In this document: one piece after another, positions 36,274 through 46,035 of the stretch | How positions within the stretch are numbered: the first letter of the stretch is position 1 | Layout: each line of letters starts with the position of its first letter | Assembly (NCBI RefSeq): GCF_900115605.1 | Contig: NZ_FOXC01000005.1 | Location: 30,196 to 94,195, forward strand | Source: Halolactibacillus halophilus | Lineage (GTDB): Bacteria > Bacillota > Bacilli > Bacillales > Amphibacillaceae | Direction: 5' to 3' | DNA: 64,000 bases | Program-made: the position numbers and the translations under genes | The notes under the pieces: generated by a model | Database searches by the model: none | Told to the model about the DNA's origin: nothing | The model's input: only the letters and a program-made list of their open reading frames with translations

Positions 36274-39200
36274 TTATGATTGACTCTGTTCTTTTTTAAA
36301 TAGTACCACTGTCGCAGCAACTAAACTTAACAGAACACCCATCATCATCAAGAGATACATATTTGTGGCAGTTTTAGGTAATGTCCCACCATCATTTGCT
36401 GCCTCTTGTTTCGTTGTCCCTTCATCAGATTTGCTCACATCTGATTTGTCTGTGTCGGCATCTTCAGTCGTGTCTATTTCAGGAGTATCTGGCACCTCTT
36501 CTGTCGGTGCTGCTTGTTCCGGTACGTCCGTAGGCTCATCTACTGGTGTCTCTTTTATTGTCTCATCAACTTCTGCAATTAAATAATCACTAAAGTGATC
36601 AAGTAAAGCGACGACCTCACCTGTTTCAGCTTCATACCGTTCAATTGGATAGTACGTTAAAGTACCATCATTATCGACATACACAACACGCAAGTTGTCG
36701 ACATTCCCAATATCAGCGTTATTCACAGTGAAACGTACTTCCACTGGTGTGTCAAATCTTTCATCGACATAGTCATCACCGACATAAATTTGGAAATCAT
36801 ACAAGTCGGTTAACACTTTGACACCGGCTGTTTCTTTGAAATTTGATTTTGCTTTCTGATTGATACGTGTGGTTACATCTTGCTTGCTATCTAGCGCACG
36901 TTTTAATACATTATCAAGCGGGAAGTTCATTGTCACTTTTTGATCTTTCGCTTTAATATTTAATCGCGCTTTTTCTGGAAGGTTTTTCAAAACAGCTTGT
37001 GATAATTTTGCAGCTGAACGATTTTTTATTTCAATGACTGTTAGGTTCGTTTCTTCATCAACAGCAATGTCATCTACCGTTACTTCTGCTGAATCTTCTT
37101 CTGTATCTGTGTCTTCATCAGTGTCTATGTCTTCATCAGTATCACCAGGTGTTGTTGAACCACCCGTTGAATCATCATCTTGATCAACCACACGGATAAT
37201 GATCGCTGTTAGGGGATCAATTGTTAATGATGCTGAAGTTACTTCCACACCAGTCGGATCCTCTATGCCTTCTATACCTGCGACTTCGGCATCAACAATC
37301 ACATCTTCTGTTGTATAATCTGTGTTAACCGAGAGTTCTCGCGTCTGACTATCGGCATTAATGAAGACGTGGTAGCTTTCTCCAGTGGAAGCTTTCGCTT
37401 CATAAGCGATGACTAAGTCTTCAGCCTTAATTTCTGGTGCGTCAATAAGAGCTACATTATCGAGTACTTCTTGTTTTGTTTCTTTACTAAACGCATCGGT
37501 TGAACGACGGAGTTCAATTAAACCTGCCGTATAACTCCGAGTTAACGTGTGGATTGGGTAAACTTCTTCATTTGTTGCTTTTTCCCAATCAATTCGATTA
37601 ATAATATCCGTTGAATCATAAGAATCATGGATAAAGTATGGATATTCAAACGGGGTTCCGTCTGAGGTTTCCATATACGTTGACTTATAAGGAACTTCTT
37701 CAACTGGTTTAATATAATCTGGGTCTCTAAATTGCTTCGTCCGACCAAATTCTTGACCAGCGTGAATAAATGGTGTCCCTTGACTTGTAAGTACCATCAA
37801 GTTACCGATTCGGATCCGTTGATGAATTTCTGCTTCAAAGTCTTTCGGATCCTTTTTAATCGATTGAGCAATCACATCATGCAGGGTTAAGTTATCGTGC
37901 GCCGCAATATAAGGGACCACATCACCTGGGTCATCAGCTTCAAAGTTACCTGGGTTGGCAATAATGTTGTTGAAAATCACATCAATATCGCGCGCTCCAC
38001 CGGTCAAGAAGCGTGGTTGCCCTTCACTACCGAATCCACTCTTAAGTTCATTTCTAAATTCATCAGAGAAAGATGCGACACTATCGGTAGCTTTCATCCA
38101 ATCTTGATCTGCTGGTTGAACATCAGGGTATTGGTCATCTCCTGCGAATGTACGCCAGCCTTCACCAATCATTACAATGTTTGGTTTTAACGCTTTTGCT
38201 TCATCGTAAGCAATTTGAATCGCTTCAGCATCATGGTCACCCATCATATCAAAGCGGAAACCATCGACTTTAAATTCAGTGACCCAATATTTAATTGAAT
38301 CGACTAAGACTCTCCGTGCCATTTGGTGTGTCGTACCTAATCGTCCGCCACCAAAGCTTGTCTTCGCTTCGCCGTCTTTGTCCATAAAGTGATAATAATT
38401 TGGTTCTAAATCTTCAAAGATGTGCACACGTGCAGTATGGTTATAGACCACATCTAAAATAACCCCCATATCACGGTCATGAATCTCTTTGATTAAGTTT
38501 TTAAATTCTTCGATCCGCTTCGCTGGGTCACTCGCATCTTCAGAATACATTCCTGTCAGCGAGAAGTAACTATGTGGGTCATAGCCCCAGTTATAATTAT
38601 TATCTGTCGCTGAATACTCAAGTAGCCGTTCGCCTTTATTAAATTCATCGCTAAAGAAATAACTCATCACTGGTAATAACTGAATATGGGTCACACCGAG
38701 TGATTCAATATAATCGAGCTTCTCAGCAAACGCACTAAAGGTTCCAAATTCATGATTAAGTTCGCCTTCAAGTGATGGATCACTCGTAAAGTCACGGACG
38801 TGCACTTCATAAATAATCGCATCCTCACGGTGTTCAAATCCATCAATTTCTGCATATTCAAGTGCTGGACCTAATTCTTTTACATCAACAATTGCTGCTT
38901 TACCAACTGCATCATCGTTCCCTTCACTCGTCCACTGCGCCATAGATTTCGCGTAAGGGTCAAGCGTTAAGACCGTATCTTCACCTCGGGTAATCTTAAA
39001 GTGGTAGTAATAGCCTTTAGGAGAATCAAGACCGGTTAAGTCTTCATCTAAAGTAATCGTATAGACGCCTTTTTCACCACGCGTCATCGGGTATTCACCA
39101 ATAACCTCTGTCGGTGTGTCTGAATCATATAGAACAAGATCGACCGCATTAGCTGACGGTGACCACATCTTAATCGTGGCACTACTGTCTGAGATATCGA

Positions 39201-42200
39201 CTAAACCTAACGCACCATCATAACCATAAAGGTTATCTTTTAACTTCCAACCTGCTTTTGCTTGTGCTTCACGTCCTAAGTGACGCACGGTATACGGCGC
39301 ATCTTCAGTCGTAAATGTGCCTGTTAGCTTGATTTTATTGTTTGTTTCATCTATAGATGCATCATCAATCACGACCACGTCACCTCCTTGTGTTGTTACT
39401 TTAATATCACTTATCACATCTTCTGTTGACCAGTCACCAATCGCACTGTAACTTAATTCAATCGTATCTAAGCTAACGAGTTCAGCTCCTGTAAGACCTT
39501 CTTCTGTCACGAAGTAAGGATTCGTGTAGACTTGTTCATCACCTGCTTTTAAGAAGATTTGTGTGGCCCCGTCCATAGTGTAAGACATATCACCAGATTG
39601 ATCACCACTGTCTTTATTCAAGGTTAAGAATTGAACCAAGCTTGCCTCTTCAATGACAGGTAAGTCATAAAAAGTACCGTACTTGCCTAATTCAAAGTCA
39701 TGTGCACCGGTTGGCCAACCTTCTGTCGGTGTGGCAACATCACCCCATGTCCAAAGGGACCAGCCATCATAATCATCATCTTCACGGGTATAATTCACAC
39801 GAATTGACCCCTCATTGTTTAATGGTTCGTATGAGTAGACGTGACCTACTTCTGTCACCCATGCTTCATTCATGTCAGCACTTAAAATATCAACGAATAG
39901 GTCACCCGTTTCATTGCCACCATCGGCATTATTAATTAAGAAACCTAGTTGTTTTGCGCCGTCAATGACTGGTATATCTAAATAATAACCATAATCTGTC
40001 GCGATAGCCTCTTCGAATGAGATCGCGCCTAGCGGCCAGTTGTCCGACGGGCTTTCAACATCTTCCCAAACCCAAAGGCCAAGCTCACTAAGACGAGTAG
40101 AATCAAGATCACGGAAGTGAAGCCGAAAGGATCCCTCCTCTACCGGTGCGACTTCTTCTGTCGGTGTTTCTGGTGCTACATCTGTAGAAAGTAAGTCACC
40201 ACCTTCCACCTGAAGTAACGCAGTCCCACCATCAACGGCAGCTGGTACGGTGATGGTCACAAATGACGCGCCATCCATAGCCGTTGTCTCATAAGGCACA
40301 TCACTATAGTGATCGATCACATTTACTGTGTCCGTTGATGCTTTAAGTGTGATCTCTTGTGGTTCGCTCGTCGGGTTAAACGCTAAGTAAACCGCTTCGC
40401 CGTCAAAGCTACGTTTTACGACCAGTTGGTCGAGGTCATCATCTGCGATAACTGTTTCACGTGAACCTTTACTTAAGACATCGCTATATTGCTCTCTAAA
40501 GTCAAGCAATGTTTCGTAATGGGCATGAAGCGTATTGCCTTCAACATTTGCCCAATCAAAGTCATAACGGTTATCATAGACAGGCCAGTTATTCGCACCT
40601 GTTTGACCTAGTTCTTCACCGTAGTAAATCACCGGTTGACCTTTTGCGGTTAGTTGTGTACTTACAGCCACTTTATATTTCGCCTCATCTCCACCAAGCG
40701 CATAAAGGAAACCATCTTCATCATGGCTACCCAAAAACTGGCCGAGTGTATGGACACTGTTTAATGCTTCATTACGTAAAATCAGTTGTTCATTGGCTTT
40801 TACGACATTGCCGTTTGCTAGTGACTCAGCAAGTGTTTTAAAGCCAAAATCAAGTAATGAATCCATTGTACCATCATAAAAATGGCCACCGTCTTCATTA
40901 AAGTTTGCACCCCAATGTTCACCAATTAAGCGAAACGCTGGGTCGATTCTTACAAGTTCATTTTTAAAATGTTGCCACGTCGTTTGCTCAACGTGCTTCA
41001 CCGTATCAACGCGGTAAGCCGCGATACGATTGCCGTTTGCGGTTGTTGATTTTTCAATCCAAGCCGATTGCCAATCAACGAGTTGTTCACGTACAGCTTG
41101 TTCTTCTGTTTTAAAGTCAGGTAGACCTGATAGTGACATTTTAAGGTCACCAGAACCACCCGTTTCACGCAACATCCCGTCAAAACGCGCCAAATCTTCT
41201 GCCGTTGGATGGCCTTCTGGTTGAGTGCCACCCGGTTCGGCATTCATACCGTAACCTGCGTGGTTTAAGACAACATCGACCATAATATCGATCTCACGCT
41301 CCGCTGCTTCATCAATCAAAGTATGAAATTCTGCCATTGTTCCTAAATGCGGGTTCAGTGTTTCAAAATCCTCTGCCCAGTAGCCATGATAAGCATAATA
41401 TGATCCGTTGTCACTGTTTGCTTCAACGTCATGTGCGACGTTTTCTACTATTGGGGTAATCCAAATCGTGTTCACACCGAGGTCATCTAAATAATCTAAC
41501 TTTTCGGTTACCCCTTTAAAGTCTCCCCCTTGATACGTCCCGCGCTGGTTTTCAGCACTTTCATAGTCAAGGTTATAAGGATTGTTGTTGGATGAGTCAC
41601 CATCATTAAATCGGTCCGTCAACATAAAGTAAATAACCGATTCATCCCAGTCACGCGCATCAGACGTTTTCTCAACAACCGTCGCCACAACATCGGTGTT
41701 ATACGTGCCACCGTTGTCATCGACAACCGTTACCGGAATATTTTTCTCACCCGGAGCCACTTCACGACTGACCGATAATGTTACAGTTTGTAGTGTTGGA
41801 TCAATCTCAAGTGGCACATCAATCCCTAACTTAGAGACATCTGCGCGAATGGAGGCAATCCCAATCTCTGAGTTATTGTCAATCCTAAGTTCAAGTAAGG
41901 CATGTTCATCATAATGGAATGAACGATTAACACTACCTGAAACGGTAATATCCTCTACCCCGTCCGCTTCATCCGGTGTTGTTGTTTCTGGTTCAGCTGA
42001 AACATAATACGGGTTATTAAACGCTTCTTCTGTGCCTTCTTTAATAAAGATTTGGTTATAGGTAGGTAATTCATCAAAAGTCATATCACCCGTTTGACTA
42101 TCATCTGATTGATCTACAATAAGAGCGCCTAGTGTACTTGCATCTTCATTGAGCGGAACATCCACATAGTAGCCATAAGCTGAGGTATTCTCACTCGTAA

Positions 42201-42792
42201 AACTATAGGCATCCTCTGTCCATTCTGCATCACTTCCAAGTGCTGCTGGTGAATCTCCCCAGAACCAAAGTGCAGGTTCTGTAAAGTTCCCATCTGTTTC
42301 TTGATAGTGCACCCGTACAGTTGGTGTATCAAAAGCGACGGGTTTAGCAAGATGTGTGCTGCCGTCTGAAGTGACATATACATGATCCATATCAGATGAA
42401 ATAAATTCAACACTGACATCACCGGTATATTTTATATTTTCTCCACTATCATCTTTTTTATCACTCGCAATGACAAAGCTAACGCCTGCCGCGTCATCTT
42501 GTAGTGGAATGTCAGTATAGTGAGTGAATTGTTCATCTTCTGTTGGCACAAAGGTTTCTCCACCTGTTGGGAATTCCCCCTCCGATGCTACAGAACCTCC
42601 CCAGTGCCATAAGTATAATGTTTCATCAGGTTCCCCTGTATGTTCATAGAACACACGGAATGTGTCTTCCTCGATCGTTGTGGTATCAGTTTCAGCCAAC
42701 ACACTAAGTGGTAGGCTTGTAAAAATAGTACTAAATAATAAGAGCCAAACAAAAAACTGGGCCACAATAAGTGTTAATGTTCTTTTCTTCAA
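36274..42792 (-). CDS. Giant cell-wall-anchored amylopullulanase (alpha-amylase plus type I pullulanase)
   Basis: About 2172 residues. A signal peptide (MKKRTLTLIVAQFF..., cut near VLAETD) is followed by two CBM41-like modules (about 36-245, each with LWxWG), a GH13 alpha-amylase domain (about 380-870; DVVLNHAG, YRVDTVKH, IGEHWG, SHDEDG), two more CBM41-like modules (about 880-1080), a CBM48-like module and a GH13 pullulanase domain (about 1310-1860; YNWGYDP, VVYNHT, FRFDMMG, GEGW, AHDN). An acidic C-terminal region and the sorting signal LPKTA, a hydrophobic helix and KKEQSQS end it. It should cut alpha-1,4 and alpha-1,6 bonds of starch or glycogen at the cell surface and feed malEFG. The ATG at 42801 abuts AAAGG, so TTG 42792, nine bases further, is the better start. 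Confidence 0.9.
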   Translation of the reverse strand: MKKRTLTLIVAQFFVWLLLFSTIFTSLPLSVLAETDTTTIEEDTFRVFYEHTGEPDETLYLWHWGGSVASEGEFPTGGETFVPTEDEQFTHYTDIPLQDDAAGVSFVIASDKKDDSGENIKYTGDVSVEFISSDMDHVYVTSDGSTHLAKPVAFDTPTVRVHYQETDGNFTEPALWFWGDSPAALGSDAEWTEDAYSFTSENTSAYGYYVDVPLNEDASTLGALIVDQSDDSQTGDMTFDELPTYNQIFIKEGTEEAFNNPYYVSAEPETTTPDEADGVEDITVSGSVNRSFHYDEHALLELRIDNNSEIGIASIRADVSKLGIDVPLEIDPTLQTVTLSVSREVAPGEKNIPVTVVDDNGGTYNTDVVATVVEKTSDARDWDESVIYFMLTDRFNDGDSSNNNPYNLDYESAENQRGTYQGGDFKGVTEKLDYLDDLGVNTIWITPIVENVAHDVEANSDNGSYYAYHGYWAEDFETLNPHLGTMAEFHTLIDEAAEREIDIMVDVVLNHAGYGMNAEPGGTQPEGHPTAEDLARFDGMLRETGGSGDLKMSLSGLPDFKTEEQAVREQLVDWQSAWIEKSTTANGNRIAAYRVDTVKHVEQTTWQHFKNELVRIDPAFRLIGEHWGANFNEDGGHFYDGTMDSLLDFGFKTLAESLANGNVVKANEQLILRNEALNSVHTLGQFLGSHDEDGFLYALGGDEAKYKVAVSTQLTAKGQPVIYYGEELGQTGANNWPVYDNRYDFDWANVEGNTLHAHYETLLDFREQYSDVLSKGSRETVIADDDLDQLVVKRSFDGEAVYLAFNPTSEPQEITLKASTDTVNVIDHYSDVPYETTAMDGASFVTITVPAAVDGGTALLQVEGGDLLSTDVAPETPTEEVAPVEEGSFRLHFRDLDSTRLSELGLWVWEDVESPSDNWPLGAISFEEAIATDYGYYLDIPVIDGAKQLGFLINNADGGNETGDLFVDILSADMNEAWVTEVGHVYSYEPLNNEGSIRVNYTREDDDYDGWSLWTWGDVATPTEGWPTGAHDFELGKYGTFYDLPVIEEASLVQFLTLNKDSGDQSGDMSYTMDGATQIFLKAGDEQVYTNPYFVTEEGLTGAELVSLDTIELSYSAIGDWSTEDVISDIKVTTQGGDVVVIDDASIDETNNKIKLTGTFTTEDAPYTVRHLGREAQAKAGWKLKDNLYGYDGALGLVDISDSSATIKMWSPSANAVDLVLYDSDTPTEVIGEYPMTRGEKGVYTITLDEDLTGLDSPKGYYYHFKITRGEDTVLTLDPYAKSMAQWTSEGNDDAVGKAAIVDVKELGPALEYAEIDGFEHREDAIIYEVHVRDFTSDPSLEGELNHEFGTFSAFAEKLDYIESLGVTHIQLLPVMSYFFSDEFNKGERLLEYSATDNNYNWGYDPHSYFSLTGMYSEDASDPAKRIEEFKNLIKEIHDRDMGVILDVVYNHTARVHIFEDLEPNYYHFMDKDGEAKTSFGGGRLGTTHQMARRVLVDSIKYWVTEFKVDGFRFDMMGDHDAEAIQIAYDEAKALKPNIVMIGEGWRTFAGDDQYPDVQPADQDWMKATDSVASFSDEFRNELKSGFGSEGQPRFLTGGARDIDVIFNNIIANPGNFEADDPGDVVPYIAAHDNLTLHDVIAQSIKKDPKDFEAEIHQRIRIGNLMVLTSQGTPFIHAGQEFGRTKQFRDPDYIKPVEEVPYKSTYMETSDGTPFEYPYFIHDSYDSTDIINRIDWEKATNEEVYPIHTLTRSYTAGLIELRRSTDAFSKETKQEVLDNVALIDAPEIKAEDLVIAYEAKASTGESYHVFINADSQTRELSVNTDYTTEDVIVDAEVAGIEGIEDPTGVEVTSASLTIDPLTAIIIRVVDQDDDSTGGSTTPGDTDEDIDTDEDTDTEEDSAEVTVDDIAVDEETNLTVIEIKNRSAAKLSQAVLKNLPEKARLNIKAKDQKVTMNFPLDNVLKRALDSKQDVTTRINQKAKSNFKETAGVKVLTDLYDFQIYVGDDYVDERFDTPVEVRFTVNNADIGNVDNLRVVYVDNDGTLTYYPIERYEAETGEVVALLDHFSDYLIAEVDETIKETPVDEPTDVPEQAAPTEEVPDTPEIDTTEDADTDKSDVSKSDEGTTKQEAANDGGTLPKTATNMYLLMMMGVLLSLVAATVVLFKKEQSQS

Positions 42793-42866
42793 TATAATCA
42801 TCCTTTCAAATGGTGGTATCGATAACACAATGTAACTAAAACCCGATTCCCTCCCTAATATTTTTA

Positions 42867-42880
42867 TGCAAACGATTGCA
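42867..42880. promoter_or_regulatory. cre site (CcpA) upstream of the amylopullulanase
   Basis: TGCAAACGATTGCA, a near-palindromic match to the cre consensus TGWAANCGNTNWCA, 75 bases upstream of the amylopullulanase start. It suggests carbon catabolite repression of starch use. Confidence 0.75.
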
Positions 42881-42923
42881 AAAATATTGCGAAAAAATTG
42901 CACAACCTCTTGTGTAACAGTTA

Positions 42924-42937
42924 TGCAATCGCTTACA
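42924..42937. promoter_or_regulatory. Second cre site upstream of the amylopullulanase
   Basis: TGCAATCGCTTACA (minus strand TGTAAGCGATTGCA), 44 bases from the first cre. Two sites in one promoter region suit strong CcpA control. It lies about 63 bases before the -35 of the divergent GGDEF gene and might touch that promoter as well. Confidence 0.75.
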
Positions 42938-42999
42938 AATATAAGTGTACATGTTTTAAATCTTTTTGACAAGAAGAAATGTTCGAATAGTCGAAAAGA

Positions 43000-43028
43000 A
43001 AGACAGTGATTTTAAAACCTGTTATAAT
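43000..43028 (+). promoter_or_regulatory. Promoter of the diguanylate cyclase gene
   Basis: AAGACA (43000-43005) and extended -10 TGT-TATAAT (TATAAT at 43023-43028) with 17-base spacing, 28 bases before the TTG start. Confidence 0.6.
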
Positions 43029-43056
43029 AGGACTATATTTAAAAGGAGGGGTGATT

Positions 43057-44568
43057 TTGACTGAATTAATTAAATGGATTACGTTTATATCGATAATAGC
43101 GCTTGCGCTAAACGGTGTGCGGTTCTTTCTTGATAATCAACGCAATCGATTGCTTCTCTTTTTATTTTTCTCATTTAGCTTTTTGTCATTTCAAAGTTAT
43201 TCACTTGATGAATATTACCTAATTGTCGTTCTGTACCTAGTGACTGGCATGTACACACTAAACATCAGCGGGCTCATCGCCTCAAGTATTGTCATTTTGA
43301 TTCAACACATACTTTTGCTTGATTCATCATGGGTGCTCTTTAGTCTTTTCATCATCATGAACGTTGCGATTTATCTGATTGGCACAAAAGCATTGAACCA
43401 TTTCCTGCAATTACGAGAATGGAAGAGGAAAATGTATCACAATACCAAACAGCTCACAATTATGAAAGAGATCACTTCAGCAATTCAACAGACCGATGAG
43501 CTTGACCGCTTGTTACATATTATTGTGACTAGTATTACCGCTGGACACGGGTTAGGTTTTAATCGATGCCTTGTCTTTCTAAATGATAATCAGACTGGAA
43601 CGATTCATGGCATGATGGGTATTGGTCCCGTAAGAGGTAAAGAAGGATTTGAGAAATGGAATGAAATAGCGGCAAAAAAATACCGTTTAACCGACCTATT
43701 GGAACGGATGGATGAGGAACACATTGACCCTGAATTAAACGAGATTGTTTCCTCGCTGTCATTTCCACTTGAAACGAATACTTTATTTTATCAAGCGCTA
43801 CGCGACGGAGAGGATCGGTTACTAAATCTAAACGCAACAAATGATACAATTTTACGTGAATTATGTGATTATTTTCATATGGGTGACGTTCTTCTTGTGC
43901 CAATGGTGTACCAAAATGAAAAGATTGGTATTTTACTAATAGATAATCCTGTTACACATAAGCCGATTACACCAGAAGAAATTGATAACTTAATGCCGCT
44001 TGCCCTACAGACAGCTATCGCAATTCATCAACTCAATATGTATCAAAATATCAAACAAATGTCTGTGACAGACGGTTTGACTAAGTTAAAAAATCAACGG
44101 GCTTTAAAGGATGATTTAGCGCATATTTTCTCTGAAAAAAAGCCCAAGTTTGGCATGGTGATGATTGATATTGATCATTTCAAGCATTACAATGATACGA
44201 ATGGCCACTTGTTAGGGAATGTCGCGTTAGAACAACTAGCGAAGCTATTAAAAGATCATATCAGTAACATTGACCAGAGTTACCGCTTTGGTGGTGAAGA
44301 ATTCTCACTAATTTTTATGAATGTCACACCAGAAGAAACGTACCAATTAGCTGAAAATATTCGCGAATTAGTCGAACAAACCATTTTTCCAAATCAGGAA
44401 CTGCAGCCATCTAGTAACTTAACGATCAGCTTAGGTGTCTCTCATACCGATTTGATTGAAGAACAATCTGAAGAAGCCATTCTTCATACGAGTGACCAAG
44501 CTTTATATCTAGCCAAATCAAGCGGGAAAAATAACACTGTCCTCTATCAAAAGGAGGCATTATCATGA
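43057..44568 (+). CDS. Membrane GAF-GGDEF diguanylate cyclase
   Basis: A 503-residue protein: about five membrane segments (residues 5-125), a GAF sensor domain (about 150-340) and a GGDEF domain (350-500) with the active signature RFGGEEFSLIF near residue 411. It should make c-di-GMP. No RxxD inhibitory site is present five residues before the signature, so product inhibition is not expected. Start: TTG at 43057, seven bases after AAAGGAGG; the frame is open upstream but has no other good start. It overlaps the next gene by 4 bases. Its c-di-GMP could act on the YdaK-like receptor of the exopolysaccharide operon at 14-17 kb. Confidence 0.88.
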   Translation: MTELIKWITFISIIALALNGVRFFLDNQRNRLLLFLFFSFSFLSFQSYSLDEYYLIVVLYLVTGMYTLNISGLIASSIVILIQHILLLDSSWVLFSLFIIMNVAIYLIGTKALNHFLQLREWKRKMYHNTKQLTIMKEITSAIQQTDELDRLLHIIVTSITAGHGLGFNRCLVFLNDNQTGTIHGMMGIGPVRGKEGFEKWNEIAAKKYRLTDLLERMDEEHIDPELNEIVSSLSFPLETNTLFYQALRDGEDRLLNLNATNDTILRELCDYFHMGDVLLVPMVYQNEKIGILLIDNPVTHKPITPEEIDNLMPLALQTAIAIHQLNMYQNIKQMSVTDGLTKLKNQRALKDDLAHIFSEKKPKFGMVMIDIDHFKHYNDTNGHLLGNVALEQLAKLLKDHISNIDQSYRFGGEEFSLIFMNVTPEETYQLAENIRELVEQTIFPNQELQPSSNLTISLGVSHTDLIEEQSEEAILHTSDQALYLAKSSGKNNTVLYQKEALS

Positions 44569-45044
44569 ATAACTATTTACTGTTTACGATTCCTTTCTTT
44601 TTATTGTGGCTAACGAGCCGGATAGCTTATCAATATTCAATGACAATGTTTGCGATGATAAAACTAAAAGCATTAGATCAATCACTCAATCAACTCTATT
44701 ACTCCTTTGAACAAGTCGTTTATTTTTACAATCAGACCACCCGTGTAAAAGCGATTAAACAAATGAATCGCAAGGATATTCACCTGCGATACGACTATCA
44801 CCCCTTCATCTTTACTGAACTCACCGGCATTTATATTGAACTCAGACATGAGCAGACATTAACACTTGCCTACTTACCGATTGACCAGTTTATGTTGCCA
44901 TATTTAGACCAAAAGATGCAAGAAAATGCGCTTGATTATCAATCGAGTAAGCGGATCAGCATTGCGAAATTATTTCACCCTGACACAAAAAAGAAGTTAA
45001 TCGATGAAGTGTACAATCAAATGACCGTTGGACGCTATAGTTAA
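44565..45044 (+). CDS. Small membrane-anchored protein of unknown function
   Basis: A 159-residue protein with one N-terminal hydrophobic segment (residues 4-20) and a mixed alpha/beta remainder with no motif known to me. It overlaps the diguanylate cyclase by 4 bases (ATGA) and is followed by a terminator, so the two are made together. It could be an accessory or regulator of the cyclase; that is inference from context only. Confidence 0.65.
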   Translation: MNNYLLFTIPFFLLWLTSRIAYQYSMTMFAMIKLKALDQSLNQLYYSFEQVVYFYNQTTRVKAIKQMNRKDIHLRYDYHPFIFTELTGIYIELRHEQTLTLAYLPIDQFMLPYLDQKMQENALDYQSSKRISIAKLFHPDTKKKLIDEVYNQMTVGRYS

Positions 45045-45081
45045 ACAGGCAACGTCAATCAGTGACGTTGTCTGTTTTTAT
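45044..45081 (+). terminator. Terminator of the cyclase operon
   Basis: AACAGGCAACGTC / GACGTTGTCTGTT stem with a 7-base loop and TTTTTATAG tail, just after the stop. Confidence 0.8.
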
Positions 45082-45135
45082 AGTCCTTTAGTTCATAACT
45101 TAGTCGTTCATAAGTTTGTGACCTGGACGAACAGA

Positions 45136-45165
45136 AAAAGCCACCAGACAATGTCTGATGACTTT
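45136..45165 (-). terminator. Terminator of the malEFG operon
   Basis: Minus strand AGTCATCAGAC-ATT-GTCTGGTGGCT, with some G-U pairs, followed by TTTTTCTG. Twelve bases after the malG stop. Confidence 0.7.
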
Positions 45166-45177
45166 TGATTAACTTTA

Positions 45178-46035
45178 TTAACCTTTTGTTGCGCCGGCTG
45201 ATAGACCAGAGATCAAGTATTTCTGTAAAAATAGATACACGCTTGCAATTGGAACTGCGATTAAAATCGCACCAGCCGCAAATCGAGTAAAGTTGTTTGA
45301 GAACTGGTCATTAACAAAGTTAAACAGACCAAGTGCTAACGTGTAGTTCTCTGGGCTACGTAAAATAATACGTGGCAAGATGAAGTCCATAAATGGATTC
45401 ATAAAGTTAAACAATGCGACAACCGCAAGGATTGGTTTGGCAAGTGGTAAAAGAATCTGGAAGAAGATTCTAAAGTGACCGGCACCGTCCATCTTAGCTG
45501 ACTCATCTAACTCTTTTGGTAACGTATCGAAGTAACCCTTAACTAGAAAGGCGTTCATTGGAATATTACCACCGATATAAATGATAATGAGACCAAGTAA
45601 GCTATCAAGTAAACCGATTGTATTAAGTAAGATGTAAAGTGCCACCATCGCCATTAATACTGGGAACATTTGCAGCAATAAGAACGCATATAAACCATAT
45701 GTCCGTCCTCTAAAACGGTAACGGCTGAATGCATAAGCGGTAAAGCTAACAAGCAATGTCCCGACTGTTGCTACAGATAAAGAAACAATTAAGGTGTTTT
45801 TATACCACGTTAAATAATTACTACGCGGATTGGTAAAGAGCCATTCATAGTGAACGAAGCTCCAGTTTTCAGGAATAAGTGATGCACCGTAAAGATTAGA
45901 ACTCGGATTCAGTGACATACCAAATGCCCAAAGAAGTGGATACATGATAATCACAAACACAAGCGCAATTATCGCATACATCGCGACTAATTCTAAGGTG
46001 TTTTTTGTTTTTCGACTCATTGGTTGACTAGCCAT
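45178..46035 (-). CDS. malG: Maltodextrin ABC transporter permease MalG
   Basis: A 285-residue membrane protein with six hydrophobic segments. The EAA loop that docks the ATPase is DESAKMDGAGHFRIFFQILLPLAKP in the family position (about 70 residues from the C-terminus). The start overlaps the malF stop by one base. It forms the channel with MalF. The ATPase (MsmX/MalK type) is not in the window; in Bacillota a shared MsmX often serves. Confidence 0.93.
   Translation of the reverse strand: MASQPMSRKTKNTLELVAMYAIIALVFVIIMYPLLWAFGMSLNPSSNLYGASLIPENWSFVHYEWLFTNPRSNYLTWYKNTLIVSLSVATVGTLLVSFTAYAFSRYRFRGRTYGLYAFLLLQMFPVLMAMVALYILLNTIGLLDSLLGLIIIYIGGNIPMNAFLVKGYFDTLPKELDESAKMDGAGHFRIFFQILLPLAKPILAVVALFNFMNPFMDFILPRIILRSPENYTLALGLFNFVNDQFSNNFTRFAAGAILIAVPIASVYLFLQKYLISGLSAGATKG

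Noticed and set aside
40509..40841. 110-residue frame opposite the amylopullulanase
   Set aside because: Shadow of the large, well-supported reading frame on the other strand; no ribosome site and unnatural composition. The same applies to other antisense frames within 36.3-42.8 kb.
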